A stretch of DNA of 64,000 bases from Mucilaginibacter pedocola (GCF_002013915.1 NZ_MBTF01000039.1:62001-126000), one strand, 5' to 3'. Shown: positions 17,357 through 25,489, counted from the first letter of the stretch. Notes: generated by a model not told the origin, from the letters alone. Numbers and translations: made by a program.

Positions 17357-17385
17357 AAAGTACCGAAGCAGTGCTCCGGTACTTT
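17357..17385 (-). terminator. Hairpin after tuf
   Basis: 17357-17365 and 17377-17385 pair over 9 bp (AAAGTACCG with CGGTACTTT), and inner bases AGCA/TGCT extend the stem. On the minus strand the 3' side runs into CTTTATT. It is about 45 nt past the tuf stop and could separate tuf from the tRNA-Trp-secE-nusG transcript. Confidence 0.6.
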
Positions 17386-17428
17386 ACACAAAAATTAACC
17401 GTTTTGTTACCCATTTAAGGGTAAGAAA

Positions 17429-18616
17429 TTATTTTAAAATTTCAGTTACCTGGCCGGCACCTACTGTTCTACCACCCTCACGGATAGCGAAACGAAGGCC
17501 TTTTTCCATTGCAATAGCGTTGATCAATTTTACAGTGATGGTAACGTTATCGCCAGGCATAACCATTTCTACACCTTCTTCCAACGAGATCTCGCCGGTT
17601 ACGTCAGTTGTGCGGAAATAGAACTGAGGACGGTATTTGTTGAAGAATGGAGTGTGACGGCCACCTTCAGCTTTTGATAATACGTAAACTTCTGCTTTGA
17701 AATCGGTGTGAGGAGTTACTGAACCTGGTTTGCAGATAACCATACCACGACGGATATCAGTTTTCTCAATACCACGTAACAATAAACCTACGTTGTCACC
17801 AGCTTCACCACGGTCAAGGATCTTGCGGAACATCTCAACACCAGTTACGGTTGATTTCAAGTTCTCAGCACCCATACCCAGGATATCAACAGGCTCACCT
17901 GAGTTGATAACACCACGCTCGATACGGCCAGTTGCTACAGTACCACGACCAGTGATCGAGAATACGTCTTCAACAGGCATCAAGAATGGAAGGTCTGTCA
18001 AACGTGGAGGGATTGGGATGTAGCTATCTACAGCATCCATCAACTCCATAATTTTAGCAACCCAAGTAGGCTCGCCGTTCAAACCACCAAGGGCCGAACC
18101 TTGAATTACCGGGATATCATCACCAGGGAAATCGTAGAAAGATAATAACTCACGAACTTCCATTTCAACAAGTTCTAACAACTCTGGGTCGTCAACCATG
18201 TCAACTTTGTTCATGAATACAACAAGTGCTGGTACACCTACCTGACGAGCCAAAAGGATGTGCTCGCGAGTTTGTGGCATAGGACCATCAGTAGCAGCAA
18301 CCACAATGATCGCGCCGTCCATCTGAGCAGCACCAGTAACCATGTTTTTCACATAGTCAGCGTGGCCCGGGCAGTCAACGTGTGCGTAGTGACGGTTTGC
18401 AGTTGAGTACTCAACGTGAGCTGTATTGATAGTAATACCACGCTCTTTTTCTTCAGGAGCAGAGTCGATTGAATCGAATGAACGTGCTTCTGATAAACCT
18501 GCATCAGCTAATACTTTAGTGATAGCTGCAGTAAGGGTTGTTTTGCCGTGGTCAACGTGACCGATAGTACCGATGTTTAAGTGCGGTTTACTGCGGTCAA
18601 ACTTTTCTTTTGCCAT
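17429..18616 (-). CDS. tuf: Elongation factor Tu
   Basis: EF-Tu delivers aminoacyl-tRNA to the ribosome as a GTP complex. The 395-residue protein has G1 GHVDHGKT (19-26), the G2 Thr in RGITINTAH, G3 DCPGHADY, G4 NKVD, and G5 SAL, followed by the two beta-barrel domains (RGTVATGRIERG, GREGGRTVGAGQV). It is the only tuf in the window and lies downstream of four tRNA genes in the same order as the E. coli tufB operon. Confidence 0.99.
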   Translation of the reverse strand: MAKEKFDRSKPHLNIGTIGHVDHGKTTLTAAITKVLADAGLSEARSFDSIDSAPEEKERGITINTAHVEYSTANRHYAHVDCPGHADYVKNMVTGAAQMDGAIIVVAATDGPMPQTREHILLARQVGVPALVVFMNKVDMVDDPELLELVEMEVRELLSFYDFPGDDIPVIQGSALGGLNGEPTWVAKIMELMDAVDSYIPIPPRLTDLPFLMPVEDVFSITGRGTVATGRIERGVINSGEPVDILGMGAENLKSTVTGVEMFRKILDRGEAGDNVGLLLRGIEKTDIRRGMVICKPGSVTPHTDFKAEVYVLSKAEGGRHTPFFNKYRPQFYFRTTDVTGEISLEEGVEMVMPGDNVTITVKLINAIAMEKGLRFAIREGGRTVGAGQVTEILK

Positions 18617-18672
18617 GATTTATTTTGTTTGTAGGTTAATTTACTCTTTTAATATTATACTTAAATAATATG

Positions 18673-18744
<72 letters not shown>

Positions 18745-18753
18745 TTGTTTTTT

Positions 18754-18825
18754 AGTTTGCAGTTATCAGCTTTCAGTTTGCAGTAGATCAACGTGCCTGC
18801 CAACTGCTAACCGCCAACTGCCCAC
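18754..18825. repeat. Word-type inverted repeat between tRNA-Thr and tRNA-Gly
   Basis: AGTTTGCAGTTATCAGC and TTTCAGTTTGCAGTAG are answered by TGCCAACTGCTAACCG and CCAACTGCCC. It fills the tRNA-tRNA spacer. The same AACTGCCAACTG vocabulary appears in the next spacer (18919-18991). Confidence 0.75.
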
Positions 18826-18835
18826 TTTTTTTTGG

Positions 18836-18908
18836 AGCGGAAGACGAGGTTCGAACTCGCGACCTATAGCTTGGAAGGCTATCGCTCTACCAACTGAGCT
18901 ACTTCCGC
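18836..18908 (-). tRNA. tRNA-Gly (TCC anticodon)
   Basis: 73 nt: the acceptor GCGGAAG pairs with CTTCCGC, the D-arm is GCTC/GAGC, the anticodon loop is CTTCCAA (anticodon TCC), and the T-loop is GAGTTCGAACCTC. The 3' CCA is encoded (18833-18835 on the complementary strand), unlike the other tRNAs here. It corresponds to E. coli glyT. Confidence 0.95.
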
Positions 18909-18918
18909 AATTTTTAAA

Positions 18919-18991
18919 TCAGTTAGCAGTTCCCGGTTAACAGTAGCAGTAGTAAAACTGCGTGCTGCAAACTGGCAACTGCCAACTGAAA
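18919..18991. repeat. Word-type inverted repeat between tRNA-Gly and tRNA-Tyr
   Basis: CAGTTAGCAGTTCCCGG and TTAACAGTAGCAGTAG on the left mirror CTGCAAACTGGCAACTGCC and AACTG on the right, the same vocabulary as the preceding spacer but in a different arrangement. It lies within the primary tRNA transcript and would have to be removed during tRNA maturation. Confidence 0.75.
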
Positions 18992-18994
18992 TTG

Positions 18995-19075
18995 TGGGGA
19001 GAGAAGGATTCGAACCTTCGTAGCCGAAGCAACGGATTTACAGTCCGTCCCATTTGACCGCTCTGGTATCTCCCC
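18995..19075 (-). tRNA. tRNA-Tyr (GTA anticodon)
   Basis: 81 nt with a long variable arm, as expected for Tyr: the acceptor GGGGAGA pairs with TCTCCCC, the anticodon loop is CTGTAAA (anticodon GTA), the T-loop is AGGTTCGAATCCT, and the discriminator is A. It corresponds to E. coli tyrU. Confidence 0.95.
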
Positions 19076-19137
19076 ATTGTGATTCCGGATTTGCTATACT
19101 TAAGTGGAAGCTAAGCATCGCATCTCCGAAATAACAG

Positions 19138-19210
<73 letters not shown>

Positions 19211-19346
19211 TTATATTTTATTCCCGGTGTTGTATCTGCCTTTTGCCGCTACCTCAACCGTGGGTAATTTATATTGCGCTTTTAGTATTTTAAAGAACCT
19301 TTTTCCTTCGTCGCGTCTGCCGTAACGTCCTCTCCGAAAGGGATTG

Positions 19347-19376
19347 CAAATCTACAAAAATTTATAGCCGTGCAAA
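19347..19376 (-). promoter_or_regulatory. Promoter of the tRNA-tuf operon
   Basis: On the minus strand a -7 box TAGATTTG (19347-19354) matches the Bacteroidota consensus TAnnTTTG, with a TTTG -33 box at 19373-19376 and an 18-nt spacer. The following sequence GCAATCCCTTTCGGAGAGG is nearly identical to that after the tRNA-Gln promoter (47281-47310), which has the same 18-nt spacing. The leader to the first tRNA is about 130 nt. Confidence 0.8.
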
Positions 19377-19677
19377 ATTATTTTTCAAAAAAATTTCAAG
19401 GCTGGCAAACACCCCTGTTTCGCTTTGTTTTTAAATAAAATCGGGATTAAAAAAGGGATGAGATATCGCTATAATTATCAAAAGGTTAGCGATTGGAAGA
19501 TTGTAAAAGCACAATATTTAGCTGAGGAAGCGAGAAGTTAATTAGCCGCATTTTTATAAGGCACAATGTATCCTCTTGCCCGTATTCAACCCTACAAATT
19601 CGTAATTAATGCCTTTTAACACCGCGCTATCGCTTATAATAACACGTTAGATAACGCTTAATGTTACCTCTTTTCAC
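19377..19677. other. Non-coding stretch between the tRNA-tuf promoter and the hpf terminator
   Basis: An AT-rich stretch of about 300 nt with no convincing gene. The only small frame with a plausible start is a 27-codon ORF at 19458-19541 on the plus strand (ATG preceded by AAAAAAGGG; product begins MRYRYNYQKVSDWK), too short to support on its own. Confidence 0.4.
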
Positions 19678-19710
19678 AAAAAAAAGCGGCAGGTTCTCAC
19701 CCGCCGCTTT
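19678..19710 (-). terminator. Rho-independent terminator of hpf
   Basis: On the minus strand AAAGCGGCGGG and CCTGCCGCTTT form a GC-rich stem followed by a run of eight T residues. It lies about 20 nt past the hpf stop and closes the rpsU-xerC-hpf region. Confidence 0.85.
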
Positions 19711-19730
19711 CTTTTCAGATTACTATTTCG

Positions 19731-20078
19731 TTAAAAATCGTCTTCCGCCGGTAACAGTACCGCTTTTTTGGCGGCTTCGGCAGCTATCGCTTTCTTGGTT
19801 TTATGTTTCTCTATTTGTTGGCGCAGGCCTTCTACTACCAGGTCGGTAGCTTCTTCGAAGGTTTTGCACTTCTCTTTGGCAAATATCTGGTTGCCGGGCA
19901 GGGTCAGCTTTATTTCCGTTATTTTGTTCGCTTCGTCTTTTACATTTTCTAATTTTAAATAAACCTCGCCACTTATAATGTGGTCGTAAAATGTTTCCAG
20001 CTTGTCAACTTTTCTTTGAATGAAATCCAGCAATTTTTGGTCTGCTGTAAAGTGAATAGATTGCACTGTAATTTTCAT
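19731..20078 (-). CDS. hpf: Ribosome hibernation promoting factor, short form
   Basis: Members of the HPF/RaiA (YfiA) family bind the decoding region of idle 30S subunits. The 115-residue protein has the beta-alpha fold start MKITVQSIHFTADQKLLDFIQRKVDKLETFYD, then SGEVYLKLENV, KITEIKLTLPGNQIFAKEKCKTFEEATDLVVEGLRQQIEKHK, and an Ala/Lys-rich tail. It lacks the C-terminal dimerisation domain of long HPF. The start is 12 nt after the xerC stop, so the two are probably co-transcribed. Confidence 0.9.
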   Translation of the reverse strand: MKITVQSIHFTADQKLLDFIQRKVDKLETFYDHIISGEVYLKLENVKDEANKITEIKLTLPGNQIFAKEKCKTFEEATDLVVEGLRQQIEKHKTKKAIAAEAAKKAVLLPAEDDF

Positions 20079-20090
20079 TTTTCCTCCTTT

Positions 20091-21005
20091 TTAACCCCTT
20101 GGATGGGCTTGTTTGTAAATAGACTTTAAACGTTCAACTGAATTGTGGGTATAAATTTGGGTTGCGCTAAGGTTAGCATGGCCCAAAAGTTCTTTAATGG
20201 CGGCAAGGTCGGCCCCATTGTTTAGTAAGGTTGTAGCAAAGGTGTGCCGCAGCACGTGCGGGCTCTTTTTGCTTTGGGTTGATATGTTGCTGAGGTATTT
20301 CTGCACTATTAAGTATATCAGTTTTGGGTAAGCTGCCTCCCCTTTATTTGTAACGATAAAGGTTAAGGAATTGTTATGAAAATTTTCACTTTCCTGCGCC
20401 TCCATGTACACCTTCAACTGTTGTGCAAGCTCGTTATTGAGGGGTACTATCCTCTGTTTGTTGCGTTTACCTAAAACTTTTATGGTGTTTTCGTAGAAAT
20501 TTATATCGCTTTTTTTCAGGCCCAAAAGTTCGGCTAAACGGATGCCGGTACCAAACAAAAGTTCGATAACCGTTTTATCGCGTATGCCGGCAAAATCATC
20601 AGAAAATATCGCTTCTCCCCTTTCCTCGTCGTCCAGCTTGCCGTCGAGCATATCGGTTAGCTTTCCGCTTTCTACCACGGTAGGCAGGTTTTTGGGTGTT
20701 TTGAGGGCTGTTAGGCGCGATGTTGGATTTACTTTAATATCGCCCTCGGCCAATAAAAACTTAAAGTATTTGCGCAGGGTGGCCAGCTTGCGGTTGAGGC
20801 TGCGCGGGGCAAGGGCTTCATCCGCCGTCATCCAGTTGCGGATGTCGTGATGGGTAATTTCTGCGGGATGGGTTATGGTTGCTTCCTGCCCTTCGGGGTT
20901 CAGGAATTGGAAGAACTGCTCCAGGTCGCTCTGGTAAGCAGCTACTGTATGCGGCGAGTACCGTTTCTCGTATTGGATATACCGAATGAACTTGCCTAAA
21001 AACAT
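20091..21005 (-). CDS. xerC: Tyrosine recombinase XerC/D-like
   Basis: A 304-residue integrase-fold protein with an N-terminal SAM-like DNA-binding domain (FIRYIQYEKRYSPHTVAAYQSDLEQFFQFL) and a catalytic domain with the Arg in GTGIRLAELLGL, HVLRHTFATTLLNNGAD (His-x-x-Arg), LLGHANL (His), and the nucleophile Tyr285 in QIYTH. The normal role is resolving chromosome dimers at dif; a place in the housekeeping order rpsU-xerC-hpf-tRNA-tuf argues against a mobile-element integrase. Its ATG directly follows the T-run of the rpsU terminator. Confidence 0.9.
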   Translation of the reverse strand: MFLGKFIRYIQYEKRYSPHTVAAYQSDLEQFFQFLNPEGQEATITHPAEITHHDIRNWMTADEALAPRSLNRKLATLRKYFKFLLAEGDIKVNPTSRLTALKTPKNLPTVVESGKLTDMLDGKLDDEERGEAIFSDDFAGIRDKTVIELLFGTGIRLAELLGLKKSDINFYENTIKVLGKRNKQRIVPLNNELAQQLKVYMEAQESENFHNNSLTFIVTNKGEAAYPKLIYLIVQKYLSNISTQSKKSPHVLRHTFATTLLNNGADLAAIKELLGHANLSATQIYTHNSVERLKSIYKQAHPRG

Positions 21006-21051
21006 AAAAACTATTTATACATCCGTGGGAATTGAATGTACAAATAGTTTT
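21006..21051 (-). terminator. Terminator between rpsU and xerC
   Basis: On the minus strand AAAAACTATTTGTACAT and ATGTATAAATAGTTTTT pair over about 16 bp with one bulge, and the stem ends in TTTTT directly followed by the xerC ATG. It would cap most rpsU transcripts and leave xerC-hpf to read-through. Confidence 0.8.
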
Positions 21052-21100
21052 TTTATATCGACAAGAAAAATATGTAAAATTATTTCCGCGAGGGAAAAAC

Positions 21101-21292
21101 TTACACAGTTTCTATATTCATACCTTGTTTGTAGATGGCATGTTTAATTTCGTGCCTGCGGGTGATAGATTTCTTCTCGAATGCCTGACGGCTACGAAGC
21201 TCTCTTAATACACCTGTTTTTTCGAATTTCTTTTTGAAGCGTTTCAGTGCTTTATCTAAAGATTCGCCTTCTTTTACGTTGATGATGATCAT
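21101..21292 (-). CDS. rpsU: 30S ribosomal protein bS21
   Basis: Small basic protein of the 30S platform beside the 3' end of 16S rRNA. The 63-residue form starts MIIINVKEGESLDKALKRFKKKFEKTGV and continues LRELRSRQAFEKKSITRRHEIKHAIY. I chose ATG at 21292 since it matches the conserved start of the family; an in-frame TTG at 21301 would add three residues. A perfect AGGAGG lies 12 nt upstream, a rarity in this window. In Flavobacterium johnsoniae bS21 helps hide the anti-SD sequence and rpsU carries a strong SD for feedback, so the same control is likely here. Confidence 0.93.
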   Translation of the reverse strand: MIIINVKEGESLDKALKRFKKKFEKTGVLRELRSRQAFEKKSITRRHEIKHAIYKQGMNIETV

Positions 21293-21304
21293 AATTCCCA
21301 AATA

Positions 21305-21310
21305 CCTCCT
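21305..21310 (-). promoter_or_regulatory. Strong Shine-Dalgarno of rpsU
   Basis: AAAGGAGG on the minus strand, 12 nt ahead of the ATG at 21292, is close to a perfect anti-SD complement. Other genes in this housekeeping block lack such a site, consistent with the usual absence of SD use in Bacteroidota and with SD-dependent autoregulation of rpsU. Confidence 0.75.
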
Positions 21311-21321
21311 TTCAGGGACGA

Positions 21322-21329
21322 CAAAGGTA
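21322..21329 (-). promoter_or_regulatory. -7 box of the rpsU promoter
   Basis: TACCTTTG on the minus strand matches TAnnTTTG. The expected start of transcription is near 21315, giving a leader of about 20-25 nt that consists of little more than the SD. The -33 element is less clear (a TTG at 21354-21356, with 24 nt in between). Confidence 0.55.
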
Positions 21330-21434
21330 CAATTTCTTTTGCATTCTGAAATACAATATTTTAATTATTTTAATCTGCTATAAAGCAGCCTTTTTATATA
21401 AATTTGAAGCCAACTATTGATTCCCCCGGGCAGC

Positions 21435-22754
21435 ATGGCTCCTACTGTAAAGCACTGGCTTAAAAAATATCGGCACCTGATTGTTGGCGACCCGGAGGTT
21501 TTCCCTTTGGAGAGCCGCATTTTCCATACCTTCTCGTTTTTTGTGATCCTGATAGTGGTGATGGAGGCCTTCATGAACCTGGTGCTACATTTATATGTAT
21601 CGGCAGCACTGGCCTTCGGTGTAATATTTATACAAAGCGCCCTGTTCTACCTTTCGCGTTTTGCCGATAAACTGCAATTAGCGGTAATACTATCGGCCAT
21701 TGAGGTAAACGGCTTAAAGGCCATCGGCTATTATTATAATGACGGTATAACGGGTGCTGCCTTGCTCCTATTCGCTGCTTCGCTGTTCATCCTCATGTCG
21801 GTATCGCAAAAAAAGCTTTGGCCTTTTTTGCTGGCCATTAACGTTAGCGTGGTGCTGGCTATCATTATGTCGGAATACTGGCATCCCGAACTCATCCAGA
21901 AACACTACGAAACCCGTGCCGACCAGTTTTTAGATAACATTGTATCGTACATGGTTACTATCCTGCTTATATATGTAGGTACTGCAGCCATCCGCAAAAG
22001 CTACGCCCGCCAAAAATACCTTACCGACGAAAAGGCCCTGGCACTGGAACTGCTGAACGCCGAAAAGGTAAAACTATTCTCTATTATAGCGCACGACCTG
22101 CGTACGCCGCTGGCATCGGTTCAGCAGTATTTTAAGGTGATGGCGGAGTTGGATATAGATGCCGCCGAACGCGCCGACATGGAGAAGAACATGCTGCAAA
22201 CCATTGGCAAAACGCAGGACCTGCTTACCAACCTGCTTAAATGGGCCAAAAACCAAATGGACGGCACCATTGCACACCTGCAAACTATAAGCCTGGGCAC
22301 CTACCTGCAGGAGACTACCGAACTGTTCAGCAACATTGCCACCAAAAAGGATATTACCCTAACCACCATTGCCGACCAAAGCATAACCGTACGCGCCGAC
22401 CCGGATATGCTGCAAATAGTGATACGCAACCTGCTGAACAATGCAGTAAAGTTTACCCGCCCCGGCGGCCGCATTATATTAAAGGCTGTTGCCGAGGGCG
22501 ACCATTGCATTATATCTATTACCGATAGTGGTGTGGGCATCCCGCTGAGCAGGCAGGCAGATATTTTCTCGCTCAATACTTCATCAACAAACGGTACGGG
22601 CAACGAGCAGGGTACCGGGCTTGGGCTGGTGCTTTGTAAAGATTATACCGAACTGCAGGGTGGCCGCATATGGTTTAGCAGCAAAGAGAACGAGGGGACT
22701 ACCTTTTACATCTCCCTCCCGCTGGTGCAACTTACCCTGTTTACGGGGTTGTAA
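21435..22754 (+). CDS. Membrane-bound sensor histidine kinase
   Basis: About 439 residues from ATG 21435 (a TTG at 21417 would add six). The N-terminal third has five to six membrane helices with no obvious periplasmic sensor domain, so it probably senses something in the membrane or in the cytoplasm. The kinase core has the H-box FSIIAHDLRTPLASV (His near residue 220), the N-box IRNLLNNAVKF, the G1 box TDSGVGIPLS, and the G2 box GTGLGLVLC. No response regulator is encoded nearby, so it is an orphan. The 3' end overlaps the convergent next gene by 14 nt. A -7-like TAAATTTG lies at 21399-21406. Confidence 0.92.
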   Translation: MAPTVKHWLKKYRHLIVGDPEVFPLESRIFHTFSFFVILIVVMEAFMNLVLHLYVSAALAFGVIFIQSALFYLSRFADKLQLAVILSAIEVNGLKAIGYYYNDGITGAALLLFAASLFILMSVSQKKLWPFLLAINVSVVLAIIMSEYWHPELIQKHYETRADQFLDNIVSYMVTILLIYVGTAAIRKSYARQKYLTDEKALALELLNAEKVKLFSIIAHDLRTPLASVQQYFKVMAELDIDAAERADMEKNMLQTIGKTQDLLTNLLKWAKNQMDGTIAHLQTISLGTYLQETTELFSNIATKKDITLTTIADQSITVRADPDMLQIVIRNLLNNAVKFTRPGGRIILKAVAEGDHCIISITDSGVGIPLSRQADIFSLNTSSTNGTGNEQGTGLGLVLCKDYTELQGGRIWFSSKENEGTTFYISLPLVQLTLFTGL

Positions 22755-23427
22755 GTGCAGGCAAAGTGCGTTTATCTGCCGGCAATGCCTGGTACTTTTT
22801 ATAACTATCGTTTATATACGCCACTAACGATTCGGCATTGTTGTTACGCAGAAAAGCATAGCTGGGCCGGTAAAGCGTGAGGAAGTTCTCCAGGTCCTGC
22901 CCCTTCAGCGGTATTATGCTGCCTACATAAGCTTTGTTGAATACTTCGTCCACATGCTTTTCCTGCGCCTCGCGCTGAAAGAATTTCTTTAGCCTGCGTG
23001 CATCCTTCCCCTCTTTACTAAACCAGGTTGATGGCGAAAAGGCATACACCTTACTTTTCTCATAAACCTCGGGGTACTCCTTCCGCGGGTCGAAAGATAA
23101 ACGGGTAGAGCGCACATTCACCTGGTTGAGAGATATAAACTGCGGGCTAAGTTCGATACGTTTGGGGCGGGTATCAATCAAATACAAGGTATCGGGAAAG
23201 TAGCCCGGCGATGTAAAAATAAGCGTGTGGCCGGTAGCCGCCTTGATATTAAAATCGCCATTTTTATCGGTTAGCGTTATTTGCTTGTTATTAATATCCT
23301 GGATAAACACGTTATCCAGCTTGGTATTGTTGCCATGCTCGTAAACGGTGCCTTTAAGCACGTCTTGCGCGTTGGCGATAGATGTTGTGGCAATTGCGGC
23401 GATAACGATGGCAAATAGCTTTTTCAT
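22741..23427 (-). CDS. Secreted CarboxypepD_reg-like protein
   Basis: The 228-residue protein has a signal peptide (MKKLFAIVIAAIATTSIANAQ) and then one CarboxypepD_reg-like beta-sandwich (LKGTVYEHGNNTKLDNVFIQDINNKQITLTDKNGDFNIKAATGHTLIFTSPGYFPDTLYL). The second half is helical and charged with no domain I can name. In Bacteroidota these sandwiches usually precede TonB-dependent barrels; here the barrel is missing, so it is a stand-alone periplasmic or outer-membrane protein of unknown role. It overlaps the kinase gene tail-to-tail by 14 nt. Confidence 0.8.
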   Translation of the reverse strand: MKKLFAIVIAAIATTSIANAQDVLKGTVYEHGNNTKLDNVFIQDINNKQITLTDKNGDFNIKAATGHTLIFTSPGYFPDTLYLIDTRPKRIELSPQFISLNQVNVRSTRLSFDPRKEYPEVYEKSKVYAFSPSTWFSKEGKDARRLKKFFQREAQEKHVDEVFNKAYVGSIIPLKGQDLENFLTLYRPSYAFLRNNNAESLVAYINDSYKKYQALPADKRTLPALTTP

Positions 23428-23500
23428 GGGTCAGGGTGTATATTAAGGTAACTTATGGTAGCTGTTAAAAGTTTGCATATTTAACACATCGGCCAACAAA

Positions 23501-23522
23501 AAACCCGGCCTAAACCGGGTTT
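23501..23522. terminator. Bidirectional terminator hairpin
   Basis: AAACCCGG (23501-23508) pairs with CCGGGTTT (23515-23522) around a 6-nt loop, flanked by A-runs on one side and TTTT on the other. It lies just past the stop of the M1 peptidase and upstream of the start of the next minus-strand gene. Confidence 0.85.
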
Positions 23523-23533
23523 TGATATTGTTA

Positions 23534-25489
23534 TTACTTTTTCCAGACATTGTTGTCGGCATTGTAGTCCGGCATTACTTTGTCGGGGTCGTACGTTACC
23601 GATTCTATTTCTTCGGTAGTGGGTACTTTAGCTACGAAGCTGTTGTTGCGTTCCCATATCTCCACCGGCAGGTTTATGCGCTCGGTTTTGCCGCTTTTGT
23701 ATTTAATTTCCAGCGGGGTTGGCATAGCCATTTTCTCCATATTTGTGAGGGTGATGTAGGCACCTTTGGCAGGGTCGCTATTTACGTATTTTACGTCGTT
23801 AACGGCAACATCCAAACGCCAGTTGTTTACAAACCAGCCCCTCCAGAACCATTGCAGGCTTTCGCCGCTTGCGTTCTCCATGGTGCGGAAGAAATCATCG
23901 GGCGTTGGGTGCTTAAATGCCCAGCGCGCTATGTAGGTGCGGAAAGCAAAATCGAAACGCTCGGGGCCCAGTATCTGCTCGCGCAGCATGGTAAGGCCCA
24001 GGCCCGGTTTAAAGTATAGCAGTATACCGTTGTTGGCCTCTTTCAGGTTTTCGGGGTTACTTAACACCGGCTCCAAGGTTGGGTTGGTAACAATGGCTGC
24101 CATGCGCTGCATATCAGTTTTGCGCGGCGCGTATTCGCCTTTGTTAAAATCGGTAGTCGACAGGGTATTAATAAAGGTATTGAAACCCTCATCCATCCAG
24201 CCGTACAAACGCTCGTTAGAACCAACGATCATGGGGAACCAGGTGTGGCCGAACTCGTGGTCGTTAACACCCCAAAGCTGGCTCTTTTTAGCACGGTACC
24301 CGCAGAACACAATGCCCGGGTACTCCATACCGCCCACACTACCCGCAACGGCAGTAGCCGCAGGGTAAGGGTACTCGAACCATTTTTGCGAGTTGTACTC
24401 CACCGATTTTTTCACATACTCGGTAGAACGGCCCCAGGCATCGTTACCGTTGCTCTCGGTTGGGTAAGCTGATATCGCTATCGACTTTTTACCGCTTGGC
24501 AGGTTCATTTTAGCCGCATCAACAATAAAGGCTGCCGACGAGCCCCACGATACATCGCGCGCGTTTTTGATCTTGAATTTCCAGGTCAGTTCTTTTTTAC
24601 CTGCCGGGCGCGATGATGCTTTGGTTACCTCATCTGCCGAACGGATGATAACCGTAGCATCGCTTTTTTCGGCTTCGGCCCAGCGTTTTAGTTGCTCGGC
24701 GGTGTACACTTCCGACGGGTTTTGCAACTCGCCCGATGCTACCACAATGTGGTTGGCCGGTGCGGTAATGCTCAGGTCGAAATCGCCGTACTCGAGGTAG
24801 AACTCGCTCGGGCCGGTGTATGGCAGGGCGTTCCAGCCCATTACATCATCGTACACATACATGCGGGGGTACCACTGTGCAATAGTATAAACGTTACCAT
24901 TTTTGGTTTTAAGGATACCCGTACGATCCGACCCATAATCGGGCGCGATGAACGAATACTCGATATTCAGTTTCACCTGGCCGCCGTTAGGTTTCACCGC
25001 TTCGGGCAGGAATATTTGCATACGGGTATCGTTAATAAGGTACTTAACATCTACCCCACCCACTTTAACCGACTTAATTTTATAACCGCCCTCGGCCATT
25101 TCGCCGCGGCCACCGTTACGGCTACCGGTAGGCGGAATAATGGCCGAACCACGCGAATCCTTTTTGAACAGGTTCTGATCCAGCTGCATCCACAAAAAGC
25201 CCAGGCTTTGCGGGCTGTTATTGGTGTAAGTAAGCGCTTCGGTGCCTGTTATCTCGTTAGTTTGGTCGTTAAGGGTTGCAGCCAGTTGGTAGTCGGCACG
25301 GTTTTGCCAGTATTTCGGGCCGGGCTGCCCGTCGGCGGCGCGGTACTCGCTGCCATTTTTGGTATAGAACAGCGGCGCAAAAGCGTCGTGGTAATTGTAG
25401 TTAGAAACCGGGGGGCTTTGCTGCGCCTGTGCCGCACTCCCTGCGGCCAAAATGGCCAGCGCACAACCGGCTATCAGGTTTAATTTCAT
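23534..25489 (-). CDS. Secreted M1 family metallopeptidase
   Basis: A 651-residue gluzincin peptidase with a signal peptide (MKLNLIAGCALAILAAGSAAQAQ). The zinc site is HEFGH at residues 411-415 with the downstream Glu434 in WMDEGFNTF, and the exopeptidase loop appears as GGMEYPG (386-392), a variant of GAMEN. The N-terminal region is the beta-rich domain that opens M1 enzymes (LTYTNNSPQSLGFLWMQLDQN). It probably trims peptides in the periplasm. It stands alone between terminator-like hairpins. Confidence 0.93.
   Translation of the reverse strand: MKLNLIAGCALAILAAGSAAQAQQSPPVSNYNYHDAFAPLFYTKNGSEYRAADGQPGPKYWQNRADYQLAATLNDQTNEITGTEALTYTNNSPQSLGFLWMQLDQNLFKKDSRGSAIIPPTGSRNGGRGEMAEGGYKIKSVKVGGVDVKYLINDTRMQIFLPEAVKPNGGQVKLNIEYSFIAPDYGSDRTGILKTKNGNVYTIAQWYPRMYVYDDVMGWNALPYTGPSEFYLEYGDFDLSITAPANHIVVASGELQNPSEVYTAEQLKRWAEAEKSDATVIIRSADEVTKASSRPAGKKELTWKFKIKNARDVSWGSSAAFIVDAAKMNLPSGKKSIAISAYPTESNGNDAWGRSTEYVKKSVEYNSQKWFEYPYPAATAVAGSVGGMEYPGIVFCGYRAKKSQLWGVNDHEFGHTWFPMIVGSNERLYGWMDEGFNTFINTLSTTDFNKGEYAPRKTDMQRMAAIVTNPTLEPVLSNPENLKEANNGILLYFKPGLGLTMLREQILGPERFDFAFRTYIARWAFKHPTPDDFFRTMENASGESLQWFWRGWFVNNWRLDVAVNDVKYVNSDPAKGAYITLTNMEKMAMPTPLEIKYKSGKTERINLPVEIWERNNSFVAKVPTTEEIESVTYDPDKVMPDYNADNNVWKK

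Noticed and set aside
19458..19541. 27-codon plus-strand ORF in the gap before hpf
   Set aside because: It has an acceptable start region but no family, and its length is compatible with chance in AT-rich DNA.
20091..21005. Integrase of a mobile element
   Set aside because: The gene is the conserved xerC in a housekeeping operon; no attachment sites, excisionase or flanking cargo are seen.
24692..25483. 263-codon plus-strand frame opposite the M1 peptidase gene
   Set aside because: It lies antisense to a gene with intact HEFGH zinc motif and signal peptide; its own translation has no domain or signal and low-complexity composition.
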